From Alphaproteobacteria bacterium (GTDB taxonomy: Bacteria > Pseudomonadota > Alphaproteobacteria > Rhizobiales > JAJFHC01), in NCBI GenBank assembly GCA_021775805.1, contig JAJFHD010000060.1, positions 1-64,000 of the forward strand: 64,000 nt of DNA. The letters are read 5' to 3'. The notes under the pieces were generated by a model. It had not been told where the DNA came from and ran no database searches. It worked only from the letters and a program-made list of their open reading frames with translations. Below are positions 1 through 9,110 of the stretch, one piece after another. Both the position numbers and the translations under genes were made by a program. Position 1 is the first letter of the stretch. Each line of letters starts with the position of its first letter.

Positions 1-2
1 AT

Positions 3-134
3 GAAGGCGGCGTGGTTACCCCGATGTTCGCCAATGCAGTGACGGCGAAGAACGACAAGATCGCCCATGGCGAGCAGTCCTGGGTCCGGGCATTCGACGG
101 CCGCCGGATCATGGAACGCTGGTGGATGGTCTGA
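3..134 (+). CDS. C-terminal end of an unidentified protein (5' truncated by window edge)
   Basis: The frame starting at base 3 is open from the window edge to a TGA at 132-134 and encodes 43 residues ending in RRIMERWWMV. The other two forward frames hit stops earlier. A strong hairpin terminator follows about 40 bases later, which fits this being the last gene of a rightward transcript. The fragment is too short for me to assign a family, and no function is claimed. Confidence 0.55.
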   Translation, partial: EGGVVTPMFANAVTAKNDKIAHGEQSWVRAFDGRRIMERWWMV

Positions 135-176
135 CCGAGACGGTCATTGTCTATCGCTGAAGATCAGAAGTAAGGC

Positions 177-214
177 ACGCTCCTCCCGTTTGGTCGGGAG
201 GAGCGTCGTTGTTT
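177..214 (+). terminator. Rho-independent terminator
   Basis: A perfect 12-bp stem (ACGCTCCTCCCG at 177-188 and its complement at 195-206) with a 6-base loop is followed by the T-rich run CGTTGTTT. It closes the transcript of the truncated upstream gene. It also argues against the in-frame TTG at 213 as the amidase start, because that codon lies in the terminator tail. Confidence 0.75.
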
Positions 215-248
215 GAGCCGGACACCGGCAGAACGGGAAGTCGTTGGT

Positions 249-1694
249 ATGAACCTGAAAGAGTATGCCTCGTATGATGGACTAGGGCTGGCCGGGTTGG
301 TGGCCAAGGGCGAGGTGTCGCCAACCGAACTTGCAGCGGCTGCTGCTGCCGCGATTGATGCTGTCGACGGCAAAGTCAAGTCTGTGGTTGAGGTCTACGA
401 GGACCGGACCACAGGCCTGGATGAATCGACACTGGGTGATGGGCCTTTCAATGGCGTTCCGTTTCTGATCAAGGATGTGGGCGCACATGAAAAGGGCCGC
501 AAGATCGAGTTCGGGTCGCGCCTGTGTGAAGGCATGGTGGCCGAATTCGACACCAACTTTTTCAAGCTGCTCAAGGCATCAGGGGTAAACGTGCTGGGAC
601 GTTCCAATGCTCCGGAATATTCGATCGCTGCGTCTGCCGAAAACCTGCTCTATGGCAATACCTCGACGCCGTGGCGTGAGGGTTACTCGGCAGGCGGGTC
701 GACCGGCGGTGGCGCGGCGGCCGTTGGGGTGGGGATTGTGCCTATTGCTCATGGCTCGGACATCGGCGGTTCCATTCGCATTCCGGCTGCCTGGTGCGGC
801 GGCGTCGGATTGAAACCCTCGCGGGGTCTGATTTCGGCAGGCCCTGTGCTCGACGAAGGCGGGTTCGGACTCGCAATGAGCTTTGTTCAATCCAAGACCA
901 TGCGCGACACCGCTGCAATGCTCGATTGTCTTTCCATACCCCAGCCGGGCGATCCGTTCATCATTCAGCGCCCTGACCAACCGTACTCAAGTTTTCTGTC
1001 GACACCGCCAAGGGATCTCAAGATTGCCTGGACAGCAGAGCCTCTGATGGACGCACCGGTCGATCCGGAGGTTGTCGAGGCCACGAGATCAGTTGCACAA
1101 CAGCTTGAAGACCTTGGATACACGGTCGAAGAAGCGGCACTGCCCTTCGATCATGAGGAAGCCTCGCGCGCCATGGCGCATTTCTGGTTCTTCGGGTTCC
1201 ACAAGCGCCTGGAGGGTTATGCCCGCAAGACCGGGCGCACGGTCGGACCGGACACACTGGAGCCGGTTGTCCTGGCGATCTATGAATTGGCACGGACCAT
1301 GGACCCGCACAAGTTTCTCGACGCTCTGGATTTCCTCAACAAGGCGCGCCGCGAGATCGGCCGGTACTTCGAGCGCTACGATGTTCTGCTCAGCCCAACC
1401 TGCGCCGTGCCGCCACCGCCTCACGGGCCCTACGGTCTCAACCATCCAGGTTTCGACCCGGTCGAGTACATCATCCATGGCGACAAACCGGTCCAGTACT
1501 GCTTTCCGTTCAATGTCACAGGGGCGCCGGCGATATCGTTGCCGCTGGCGATGCATTCAAACGGCCTGCCGATCGGCATTCAGCTTGGCACCCGCCCATC
1601 GCACGATCACTGGCTGATGGGACTTGGTGCCTTGCTTGAGGAAGCCATGCCCTGGAAAGACCGGATGCCACCGCTTCATGTTTCAAACTTCTAG
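249..1694 (+). CDS. Amidase-signature family amidohydrolase
   Basis: A 481-residue enzyme of the amidase signature family, which hydrolyses carboxamides with a Ser-cisSer-Lys triad. All three positions are visible: Lys75 in PFLIKDV, Ser151 in SAGGSTGG and Ser175 in DIGGSIRIPA, the two serines 24 apart as in fatty acid amide hydrolase. The usual GGSSGG is GGSTGG here, which keeps the cis-serine but changes its neighbour. I start at ATG 249, with GGAAG just upstream, rather than TTG 213 inside the terminator tail. There is no signal peptide, so it is probably cytoplasmic. It ends 7 bases before the convergent deoB. The full set of family residues says amidase, but the substrate cannot be read. 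The C-terminal domain lacks the motifs that would mark GatA of the tRNA amidotransferase, and no gatB or gatC is nearby. Confidence 0.85.
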   Translation: MNLKEYASYDGLGLAGLVAKGEVSPTELAAAAAAAIDAVDGKVKSVVEVYEDRTTGLDESTLGDGPFNGVPFLIKDVGAHEKGRKIEFGSRLCEGMVAEFDTNFFKLLKASGVNVLGRSNAPEYSIAASAENLLYGNTSTPWREGYSAGGSTGGGAAAVGVGIVPIAHGSDIGGSIRIPAAWCGGVGLKPSRGLISAGPVLDEGGFGLAMSFVQSKTMRDTAAMLDCLSIPQPGDPFIIQRPDQPYSSFLSTPPRDLKIAWTAEPLMDAPVDPEVVEATRSVAQQLEDLGYTVEEAALPFDHEEASRAMAHFWFFGFHKRLEGYARKTGRTVGPDTLEPVVLAIYELARTMDPHKFLDALDFLNKARREIGRYFERYDVLLSPTCAVPPPPHGPYGLNHPGFDPVEYIIHGDKPVQYCFPFNVTGAPAISLPLAMHSNGLPIGIQLGTRPSHDHWLMGLGALLEEAMPWKDRMPPLHVSNF

Positions 1695-1701
1695 AGGACA
1701 C

Positions 1702-2928
1702 CTATTCGATCCAGCTGGTGCCATGGCGTAAAGGCTGTAACTCAAGATGGCGAGCGAGGGTTTGCCCAATGTCTGCAAACGTGTTGCGCTGGCCAATATC
1801 GCTGCTGGTTCGACCAGGGTTGACCGTCAGTATGGGAATGCATTCCCGTGTGTGATCGGTGCCTTCCCACGTCGGATCGCAGCCGTGATCTGCTGTCAAC
1901 ACAGCCATGTCACCTGGCCTCAGTCTCTCGAGGAAATCGGGTAGCTGACGGTCGAAGGCCTCGAGTGCTGCGGCGTATCCCATGACATCACGGCGATGCC
2001 CGTACAACGAGTCGAAGTCGACAAAATTTGTAATCGCGAGGCCGCCGTCCTGAAGAGTGTCAGCCGTGTCGAGCGTCGCCTGGAACAAGGCATCGTTGCC
2101 GGTTGCCTTGACGATACGGCCGGTGCCGGAATGAGCATATATGTCGCCGATCTTACCGATTGAGACGACGTCGCGGCCCGATGACGAAGCGGCGTCGAGC
2201 AATGTGGGTTCGGGTGGCGGTACGGAGAAATCCCGCCGGTTGCCGGTGCGCTCGTAGGTGGCGGCGTCGGAACCGAGGAACGGACGGGCGATGACCCGCC
2301 CGATGTTCAGGGGATCGACCAGTTCTCGCGTGATCTGGCACAGCTCAAGGAGCCGCTCCAATCCAAACGAGTCTTCGTGGCAGGCGATCTGGACCACTGA
2401 GTCAGCCGATGTATAGAAGATCGGTTTACCGGTATGCACATGTTCATCTCCGAGTTCGGCGACGATGTCCGTACCGGAGGCGTGCTTGTCGCCGAGAATG
2501 CCGGGCAAGTTTGCACGCTCAATGATGGCGGCAGTCAGGTCTGCCGGGAAGGCCGGCTGGGTTCGCGGAAAGTAACCCCAATCGAACACGACCGGCACAC
2601 CGGCGATTTCCCAGTGGCCTGAGGGCGTGTCCTTGCCTTTCGAGGTTTCTATGGCATAGCCCCAGGATGCGATGTTCGATATTTGCGCTTCCGGCAGACC
2701 TTGTGGCCAGGCGCCGGAGGCTGCCCGTGCTGCATGGCCAAGCCCGAGAGCGCACAGGTTCGGCAGAAACAGCGGTCCCGACCGAACCATGGTGCCGTCT
2801 GTATGAGACGACGCGCAGGCTTGTGCAATGTGGCCGAGCGTATTGGAGCCCTCGTCGCCAAAGTCAGCCGCGTCCGGGGCGCCACCGATGCCGAAGGAAT
2901 CGAGAATAAGAAGGAAGGCTCTCGTCAT
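1702..2928 (-). CDS. deoB: Phosphopentomutase
   Basis: A 408-residue alkaline-phosphatase-superfamily enzyme that interconverts ribose- or deoxyribose-1-phosphate and the 5-phosphate, feeding nucleoside-derived sugar into central metabolism. The N-terminus carries metal-binding Asp10 in [11 protein letters not shown]. The phospho-acceptor threonine is in [10 protein letters not shown] (Thr101), and the C-terminal metal site is [17 protein letters not shown]. Length is normal for DeoB. Its ATG overlaps the stop of deoA by four bases, so the two are translationally coupled. It is the last gene of the nucleoside operon and converges on the amidase. Function is well supported by family motifs and context. 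Confidence 0.95.
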   Translation of the reverse strand: MTRAFLLILDSFGIGGAPDAADFGDEGSNTLGHIAQACASSHTDGTMVRSGPLFLPNLCALGLGHAARAASGAWPQGLPEAQISNIASWGYAIETSKGKDTPSGHWEIAGVPVVFDWGYFPRTQPAFPADLTAAIIERANLPGILGDKHASGTDIVAELGDEHVHTGKPIFYTSADSVVQIACHEDSFGLERLLELCQITRELVDPLNIGRVIARPFLGSDAATYERTGNRRDFSVPPPEPTLLDAASSSGRDVVSIGKIGDIYAHSGTGRIVKATGNDALFQATLDTADTLQDGGLAITNFVDFDSLYGHRRDVMGYAAALEAFDRQLPDFLERLRPGDMAVLTADHGCDPTWEGTDHTRECIPILTVNPGRTSSDIGQRNTFADIGQTLARHLELQPLRHGTSWIE

Positions 2929-4259
2929 GGCGCGTTACTCGTGATGCGATCCAGCACCTCAGGTCCGTGCTCGCCCGTTGTTCCGATCGTGAATGCTTTT
3001 TGAATGATTTCGTCAACCCGGCCTACATCGTCTGCGATACGAGCGTGGACCGTGGCCAATGGCCTGTCCTGATCGACGACATCACCGGGGCTTGCCAGAT
3101 TGGTCAAGCCTACCGCGTGGTCGATTTCGTCGGATGCCCGTCGCCGGCCTCCGCCTAGTTCGATCACCGCGATTCCGATAGCGCGGGTGTCGATCGACGC
3201 GACCGTGCCGGTCTCGGCAGCGATCACCGGCACCTGAATGGGCGCGTCAGGCAGGTCGGATTGATAGTTGTCAACGAACCCGGGTGGTCCGCCAAGCGCT
3301 GCGACCATAGCGTCGAATCTCTCTGCCGCTCTGCCCGAAGCAAGGCTGTCGTCCAACTGCTTGTTCGCGTCGCCTGTGTCTTTGGCCAAGCCGGTCGATA
3401 TCAGCAACTCGGCGCCAAGGGCGAGATTAATCCGGTGCAGTCGCTCGTTCCTGATACTGCCGGTCAAGTAGTCCACGGCATAGGCGACTTCGACGGCGTT
3501 GCCGGCCACGGGTGCCAGAGGTGCGTTCATATCCGTGATCAGGGCTGATGTCGCAAGGCCTGCACCGTTGGCCACTTCCACGAGGCTCGATGCCAGGGTC
3601 CGCGCCTCTTCGATGTCTGACATGAAGGCGCCGGATCCGGTTTTGACATCGAGCACAAGCGCGTCCAGTCCCGCTGCCAGTTTCTTCGACAGGATAGAGG
3701 CGGTGATGAGCGGCACGGACTCGACGGTGGCGGTGATGTCCCTGATGGCATAGAGCCTGCGGTCCGCGGGCGCCAGGTCGTCGGTCTGGCCGATGATGGC
3801 GCAACCGGCAGCGCGAACCGTATGGGCAAACTGAGACAGATCGGGCTGGGACCGGTAACCAGGGATCGAATCGAGTTTGTCGAGAGTGCCACCCGTGTGA
3901 CCCAGGCCACGGCCGGAGATCATCGGAACATAGGCGCCACAGGCGGCAAGCATCGGGGCCAGCATCAGGGAGACATTGTCACCGACGCCGCCTGTCGAGT
4001 GCTTGTCGACGAGCGGTCCATCAAGGTTTTCTTTCGACCAGTCGATCACAGTGCCGGAATCCCGCATGGCGCGGGTGAGGGCTACGGCTTCGTCCGGTGT
4101 CATGCCTCGGAAGAACACGGCCATAGCGAAGGCCGCAGCCTGTCCCTCGGAAATGGTGTCGTCGGCAAGACCTTGGACAAATTTGGCAATGTCCTCAGAC
4201 GACAGGGGGTGGTTGTCGCGCTTTTGTCTGATGAATTCCTGGGGGAGCAGGTCAGTCAT
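2925..4259 (-). CDS. deoA: Thymidine phosphorylase
   Basis: A 444-residue thymidine/pyrimidine-nucleoside phosphorylase that splits thymidine with phosphate into thymine and deoxyribose-1-phosphate, the DeoB substrate. Visible signatures are the phosphate and ribose site [11 protein letters not shown] and the family pattern [18 protein letters not shown]. The frame is open up to 4352, but I start at ATG 4259 ([10 protein letters not shown]). That start matches the family N-terminus and gives a short overlap with the upstream phosphorylase gene, instead of about 100 bases of overlap. Third enzyme gene of the salvage block, overlapping deoB by four bases. The motifs do not separate strict thymidine from broader pyrimidine specificity. 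Confidence 0.95.
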   Translation of the reverse strand: MTDLLPQEFIRQKRDNHPLSSEDIAKFVQGLADDTISEGQAAAFAMAVFFRGMTPDEAVALTRAMRDSGTVIDWSKENLDGPLVDKHSTGGVGDNVSLMLAPMLAACGAYVPMISGRGLGHTGGTLDKLDSIPGYRSQPDLSQFAHTVRAAGCAIIGQTDDLAPADRRLYAIRDITATVESVPLITASILSKKLAAGLDALVLDVKTGSGAFMSDIEEARTLASSLVEVANGAGLATSALITDMNAPLAPVAGNAVEVAYAVDYLTGSIRNERLHRINLALGAELLISTGLAKDTGDANKQLDDSLASGRAAERFDAMVAALGGPPGFVDNYQSDLPDAPIQVPVIAAETGTVASIDTRAIGIAVIELGGGRRRASDEIDHAVGLTNLASPGDVVDQDRPLATVHARIADDVGRVDEIIQKAFTIGTTGEHGPEVLDRITSNAP

Positions 4260-5058
4260 TGTTTGTGCGTTCCATGAAGCGTGTGACGAGGCGGACCAGA
4301 TCGTCGGTCGCCTTTTCACCTTCGCGCTTGGTTTCCTCGTGGCTCGGCGCACTGCCTGCCATGCCGGCGGCGAGATTGGTGATGATCGACACGCCGATGA
4401 CCGTGAGGCCGTAGCGGCGGGCCAATATGGTTTCAGGGACAGTCGACATGCCTACAGCATCGGCACCGAGGATCCGGGCGGCCTTGATTTCCGCAGGCGT
4501 TTCGAACGACGGGCCGGAAAACCAGACATAGGTGCCCTCCGCCAGCGGAAGCTCGATGTCATGGGCGGCATTGCGCATTGTCTGGCGTAATTCTGAATCA
4601 TATGCATTCGTCAGTGAGACAAAGCCATGGTCGCCAGGTTCACCCACCAGGGGGTTGGCGCAGGCGAAATTGATGTGATCCTCAATCAGCATGAGACGGC
4701 CCGGTCCGACGTTTTCATCGAGCGAACCGGCGGCGTTTGTCAGTATGACGGTTTTCACATCCAGCTCAGCCAGCGTCTCGATCACCGGTCTCATCACATC
4801 CGTGCGACCGGATTCATAAGCATGAACGCGGCCCTTGAGGATGACCACCTCGCGACCGCCAAGCCGCCCCACGATGAGAGTGCCGGAGTGTCCGGAAACC
4901 GATGGCACCGGAAAGCCGGTCAGATCCTGATAGGGTATCGTGCAAACTGGCTCCACCGCGTCAGCCAACCGACCGACACTTGAACCCAGCACGATGGCAA
5001 TGTCAGGCGAGGTGCCGCCCATCCGTTGGCGCACGACATCAGCAGCCCGTTCGGACAT
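4252..5058 (-). CDS. punA: Purine nucleoside phosphorylase, trimeric type
   Basis: A 268-residue trimeric (PNP/MTAP family) phosphorylase that cleaves purine nucleosides with phosphate to the base and pentose-1-phosphate. Phosphate-binding elements are LGSSVGR near residue 25, SGHSG (His57) and GRVHAYESG (His79). The purine-site segments FETPAEI and ITNLAAGM keep a Glu and an Asn, the pair typical of enzymes preferring 6-oxopurines such as inosine and guanosine. It sits between cytidine deaminase (upstream, no gap) and thymidine phosphorylase (8-base overlap) in one operon. The hexameric DeoD type and MTA phosphorylase are less likely given these motifs. Confidence 0.92.
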   Translation of the reverse strand: MSERAADVVRQRMGGTSPDIAIVLGSSVGRLADAVEPVCTIPYQDLTGFPVPSVSGHSGTLIVGRLGGREVVILKGRVHAYESGRTDVMRPVIETLAELDVKTVILTNAAGSLDENVGPGRLMLIEDHINFACANPLVGEPGDHGFVSLTNAYDSELRQTMRNAAHDIELPLAEGTYVWFSGPSFETPAEIKAARILGADAVGMSTVPETILARRYGLTVIGVSIITNLAAGMAGSAPSHEETKREGEKATDDLVRLVTRFMERTNND

Positions 5059-5448
5059 TCACAAGGCCTCCTGTCCAAAAGCCTTGGGCAGAAGATCGCC
5101 CAAGGAGACCGATTGCTCGATGCCGTTTGTGCCGCAAAGATGAACGACGGTCCGGGGGTCGGCGAACTCTGCGATCCTCTGACGGCACCCGCCACACGGC
5201 GTGATCAGCGGTTTGCGTTTGGCGACAACGGCAATCTCGGTTATGGCCGTGTCGCCACCCATAATCATATGGGCAATGGCGGATGTTTCCGCGCACCATC
5301 CCTCCGGAAAACTCGCGTTCTCGATGTTGCAGCCGGCATAGATGGTGCCGGTGCCGGACCGTATGGCGGCACCGACCGGGAAACGGGAATACGGCGAGTG
5401 TGACTTCGCCATGGCTTGCAGGGCAGCCAGGTAAAGATCGTTGGACAT
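5059..5448 (-). CDS. cdd: Cytidine deaminase
   Basis: A 129-residue tetrameric-type cytidine deaminase converting (deoxy)cytidine to (deoxy)uridine so that the phosphorylases downstream can use it. The zinc site is complete: Cys52-Ala-Glu54 with the catalytic Glu, and PCGGC with Cys85 and Cys88. Start is ATG 5448 (MSNDLYLAAL). The frame is open much further upstream, to 6024, but that extension lies over the permease gene on the same strand in another frame and has a low-complexity Arg-rich composition, so it is not coding. It begins 2 bases after the permease stop and abuts punA. Confidence 0.94.
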   Translation of the reverse strand: MSNDLYLAALQAMAKSHSPYSRFPVGAAIRSGTGTIYAGCNIENASFPEGWCAETSAIAHMIMGGDTAITEIAVVAKRKPLITPCGGCRQRIAEFADPRTVVHLCGTNGIEQSVSLGDLLPKAFGQEAL

Positions 5449-5450
5449 GG

Positions 5451-6419
5451 CTACTTTTCTTTCACGTAAGCGACCCCGCCGGCACGAGGGGGTGTGGCCC
5501 GTCCGACAAAACCCGCAAGCAGGGCAACTGTCAACACGTACGGGATCGCCTGAATCAGTTGAACCGGCACGGTCCCGATCCCGGCAATCTCGGTTCCCTG
5601 GAGGCGGATCGCCACGGCATCGAGCAAACCGAACAGAAAGCAGGCGCCCATGGCCTGAACCGGCCGCCATTTGGCGAAAATCAGGGCCGCAAGCGCGATG
5701 AAGCCCTTGCCTGCTGTCATGTCGCGAATGAAGTTGGCGCTCTGTGCGATCGACAGATAGGCGCCGGCAAAACCACACAACATGCCGCAACAGATGACGG
5801 CGCGATAGCGCAGCCACGTCACGGAAATTCCGGCGGTGTCCGTGGCGGCGGGATTTTCGCCGACGGCCCTCAGGCGCAGGCCGAACCGGGTCCGGTATAC
5901 TACCCACCAGGTCAGCGGAACGGCCAGGAATGCCAGGTAGACCAGAATGTTGTGGCCGGAGATGACTTCCGTGTAGAAGGTTCCGATGCCGGGGATCTGT
6001 TTCAGGGCCTCGGCGCCGGGCCATGTCAGGTCGAGAAAACGGGCATCGTTGGACAAGTGAGGGGTCTGTCCGCCCTGGCTGAACCAGCTGGCGCCCAGTT
6101 GGGCGGTCAGGCCGACGGCCAGAATATTGATGGCGACGCCGGACACGATCTGGTTGCCGCGATGGGTGATGCAGGCAAAACCATGCAGCAGGGCAAAAGC
6201 AACCGATGTCAGGACGGCGGCAAGCAATCCAACCCAGGCAGACCCACTGACGGCGGCGACGGTTCCCGCCGCAAAGGCCGCCGCCAGCATCTTGCCTTCC
6301 AGTCCGATGTCAAAGATGCCGGACTTTTCGGAATAAAGCCCGGCCAGGCAGGCGAACAGCAGGGGGACCGTCAGGCGCAGGGCCGAGTCGATAATCAGGG
6401 TGAAGGCATGAAAGTCCAT
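5451..6419 (-). CDS. ABC transporter permease, nucleoside-type (second permease)
   Basis: A 322-residue inner-membrane permease of the BPD_transp_2 family (as in ribose, branched-chain amino acid and BmpA-type nucleoside importers). The sequence is a run of hydrophobic helices with the segment SEKSGIFDIGLEGKMLAAA near the N-terminus, a familiar feature of the second permease in nucleoside importers such as Bacillus NupNOPQ. I start at ATG 6419 (MDFHAFTLII); the 29 extra residues of the open frame overlap the preceding permease gene. Its partners are the permease, ATPase and BMP-type binding protein directly upstream, and the downstream genes are all nucleoside catabolism. Nucleosides are therefore the likely cargo, by inference. 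Confidence 0.88.
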   Translation of the reverse strand: MDFHAFTLIIDSALRLTVPLLFACLAGLYSEKSGIFDIGLEGKMLAAAFAAGTVAAVSGSAWVGLLAAVLTSVAFALLHGFACITHRGNQIVSGVAINILAVGLTAQLGASWFSQGGQTPHLSNDARFLDLTWPGAEALKQIPGIGTFYTEVISGHNILVYLAFLAVPLTWWVVYRTRFGLRLRAVGENPAATDTAGISVTWLRYRAVICCGMLCGFAGAYLSIAQSANFIRDMTAGKGFIALAALIFAKWRPVQAMGACFLFGLLDAVAIRLQGTEIAGIGTVPVQLIQAIPYVLTVALLAGFVGRATPPRAGGVAYVKEK

Positions 6420-6423
6420 GTGG

Positions 6424-7536
6424 TCAGGCCTCCTGCCGAACGGGGCGGCGCGCACTGAGCAGGCGCGCAATATGAGGCCGGAAGAAATGTTCGAGGGCGC
6501 CGGCAAAAAACACGATGAGACCCTGAATGATCACGACCATGTCCCGGGTAATCTTCGGCTTCTCGAAGGCAAGTTCCGCACCACCCTGGTAAAGCGCGCC
6601 GAACAGAAGGGCCGCAAAGACTATCCCGACCGGATGGGACCGGCCCATCAGAGCAACGGCGATGCCGACAAATCCGTAGCCGGCGGTGAAATCGAGGATC
6701 AGGCGATGCTGGGAGCCCATGATTTCATTGAGCGCCATGAAACCGGCCAGTCCGCCGGACAGCATCATGGCAATGACGACCAGGTGCCTGGATGGCATAC
6801 CGGCATAAACCGCGGCCACCGGGTTGGTGCCGACCGTGCGCAGGGCATAACCCAACCGTGTGTGCCAGATCAGCGCCCAGACAAAGACACAGCAGATCAG
6901 CGCCCAAACCAACGACAGGTTGGCGGGTGATTTGGGGATCGAGAGACCGAACCATCCGGCGATTTCATGGAGGAACGGCAGTCTGGCCTGGTCGGTAAAT
7001 GTCCTTGATTCCGGCTGCATCGAGTCAGCCGGCGAGAGCACGTTGACCAGCAGATAGACCATGACCGAGGCGGCAATGAAGTTGAACATGATGGTCGTGA
7101 TGACGACGTGGCTGCCGCGATAGGCCTGAAGCCAGCCGGGGATGAATGCCCATAGCGCCCCGAACCCGGCCGACGCGATGATGGCAAGGGGGATGAGGAC
7201 GAGTGTCGGCAAGGCATCAAGGTAAAGGCAGACGAGAGCAACGCCGAGTCCGGCTAAATAGGCCTGGCCTTCGGCACCGATATTGAACAGTCCCGCCTTG
7301 AAGGCAATGGCGAAAGCCAGGCCGGTGAAGATGAAATTGGTCGTATAGAAGAGTGTGTAGCCAATGCCTTCGCCAAAGCCGAATGCGCCATAGATCAGGA
7401 TCCTGGTGACCTCGAGAGGATTTTCACCGATCAGCAGAACCACGAGCGCCGAGACCACAAAAGCTGCGGTGACGTTCAGAATTGGCAGCAGGGCGACCGT
7501 GATCCAGCGCGGCAGGTCTTCGTTCGGTCCATTCAT
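6424..7536 (-). CDS. ABC transporter permease, nucleoside-type (first permease)
   Basis: A 370-residue membrane protein of the same permease superfamily as its downstream partner, with about ten hydrophobic segments. It has the motif FKAGLFNIGAEGQAYLAGL near residue 80, which is characteristic of the first permease in BMP-type nucleoside importers. It is longer than the second permease, as usual for this pair. Its start overlaps the ATPase stop by four bases (ATGA) and it ends 4 bases before the next permease, so assembly of the heterodimer is probably translationally coupled. Substrate is inferred from the operon. Confidence 0.88.
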   Translation of the reverse strand: MNGPNEDLPRWITVALLPILNVTAAFVVSALVVLLIGENPLEVTRILIYGAFGFGEGIGYTLFYTTNFIFTGLAFAIAFKAGLFNIGAEGQAYLAGLGVALVCLYLDALPTLVLIPLAIIASAGFGALWAFIPGWLQAYRGSHVVITTIMFNFIAASVMVYLLVNVLSPADSMQPESRTFTDQARLPFLHEIAGWFGLSIPKSPANLSLVWALICCVFVWALIWHTRLGYALRTVGTNPVAAVYAGMPSRHLVVIAMMLSGGLAGFMALNEIMGSQHRLILDFTAGYGFVGIAVALMGRSHPVGIVFAALLFGALYQGGAELAFEKPKITRDMVVIIQGLIVFFAGALEHFFRPHIARLLSARRPVRQEA

Positions 7537-9071
7537 GAGGCATCCCCGCCGGCAACACCGGCCATCAGAAGGCCCAGTTCACTTTCGCTTGCCGCGGTTC
7601 CGCATTCCCCGACGATACGGCCGGCGAACATCACGAGAATTCTGTCCGAAAGGGCCCGAATCTCATCAAGCTCGACTGAAATCAACAGGATCGCCTTGCC
7701 CTGATCCCGCAGCTCGATGAGTCGCTTGTGAATGAATTCGATGGCACCGATGTCGACGCCGCGTGTCGGTTGACCGACGATCAGGAGGTCCGGGTCGTGT
7801 TCGATCTCGCGTGCCAGAACGATCTTCTGCTGGTTGCCGCCGGAGAACAGGGCCGCCTTCAATTTCGGATCGCGGGGACGGACATCGTACTTCTCCATTT
7901 TCCCGACCGTATCGTCGACGATTGCATCATGGTTGAGGAAAAGACCATGTTGATAGAGCGCATCGTCGTGGTAGCCGAGGATGACATTCTCGTTCGCCTC
8001 AAACGGGGTTACGAGGCCCATGCGGTGGCGGTCTTCGGGCACGTGGGCGAGGCCACACTTGCGCGACATGCGGGCATTGAAGCCGGTACGGCCCATGACT
8101 GTCCCGTTCAGCTCAATCGAGCCTGAGGCAAAGGGACGGATGCCGGTGATGGCCTCGATCAACTCGCTCTGACCATTGCCGGCGACACCGGCAATGCCGA
8201 CAATTTCGCCGGCCTTGACTGACAACGATACGTCGTCGACACGGGTCACTCTGCTGTCGTCGATGACTTCAAGATTGCGCACGTTGAGCACGGGCTGGCC
8301 GGGAACAGCGGTGCCTTTGTCGACATGCAACAACACCCGCCGGCCGACCATGAGTTCTGCAAGCCGTTCCGGCGTGGCATCCGGGGTTGCAAGAGTACCC
8401 ACCATCTCGCCGCCGCGCATCACCGAGACATTGTCTGTGGCCGCCATGATCTCGCGCAGCTTGTGGGTAATCAGAATGATGGTTTTGCCCTGGCTCTTGA
8501 GCTGGCGAAGAATGCGGAACAGATGATCGGCTTCAGCCGGTGTGAGCACGCCTGTCGGTTCGTCCAAGATGAGGATGTTCGCGCCACGATAGAGGGCTTT
8601 CAGGATTTCCACACGCTGCTGGAGGCCGACAGTCAGGTCCTCGACCGGCGTGTCGAGCGGCACTTCCAGGCCGTAGTCTTCCTCAAGGCGCTCGAGTTCG
8701 GTTCTGGCAAGCGCCAAGCCCTTCTTCAGGGTAAGCCCACCCTCCGCACCGAGAATGACATTCTCCAGGACCGTGAAGGGGTCCACCAGCATGAAATGTT
8801 GATGGACCATGCCGATGCCGGCGGCGATGGCGTCGTCGGGTGAGTTAATGTCACGCCGTTTGCCGTCGATCAGGATGGTGCCTGAATCGGCCCGGTAGAA
8901 GCCATACAGGATCGACATGAGGGTCGACTTGCCGGCGCCATTTTCCCCGACAATGCCATGAATCGTCCCCTTGTCGACGCTCAGGGAGATGTCCTTGTTG
9001 GCGTGGACCGGCCCGAAACTCTTGTTGATCGACGTCAGCGTTATAGCGGGGGAGGCGTCCGGTTCACTCAT
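7533..9071 (-). CDS. ABC transporter ATPase with two nucleotide-binding domains (nucleoside import)
   Basis: A 512-residue duplicated ATPase of the sugar/nucleoside importer class (RbsA/NupO-like). Domain 1 has Walker A GENGAGKS around residue 42, a signature-like LTVGLQQRVEI and Walker B ILILDEPTGVLTP. Domain 2 has the degenerate Walker A typical of this class, GVAGNGQSELIEA, followed by FSGGNQQKIVLAREI and the altered Walker B LLIVGQPTRGVD. The second site is thus probably weak or inactive in hydrolysis, as known for the family. The gene sits 39 bases downstream of the binding-protein gene and overlaps the first permease by four bases. Confidence 0.93.
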   Translation of the reverse strand: MSEPDASPAITLTSINKSFGPVHANKDISLSVDKGTIHGIVGENGAGKSTLMSILYGFYRADSGTILIDGKRRDINSPDDAIAAGIGMVHQHFMLVDPFTVLENVILGAEGGLTLKKGLALARTELERLEEDYGLEVPLDTPVEDLTVGLQQRVEILKALYRGANILILDEPTGVLTPAEADHLFRILRQLKSQGKTIILITHKLREIMAATDNVSVMRGGEMVGTLATPDATPERLAELMVGRRVLLHVDKGTAVPGQPVLNVRNLEVIDDSRVTRVDDVSLSVKAGEIVGIAGVAGNGQSELIEAITGIRPFASGSIELNGTVMGRTGFNARMSRKCGLAHVPEDRHRMGLVTPFEANENVILGYHDDALYQHGLFLNHDAIVDDTVGKMEKYDVRPRDPKLKAALFSGGNQQKIVLAREIEHDPDLLIVGQPTRGVDIGAIEFIHKRLIELRDQGKAILLISVELDEIRALSDRILVMFAGRIVGECGTAASESELGLLMAGVAGGDAS

Positions 9072-9110
9072 GAGCCGGACGATCCCAGGGGTTGGCGCGC
9101 ATCCGGCCTG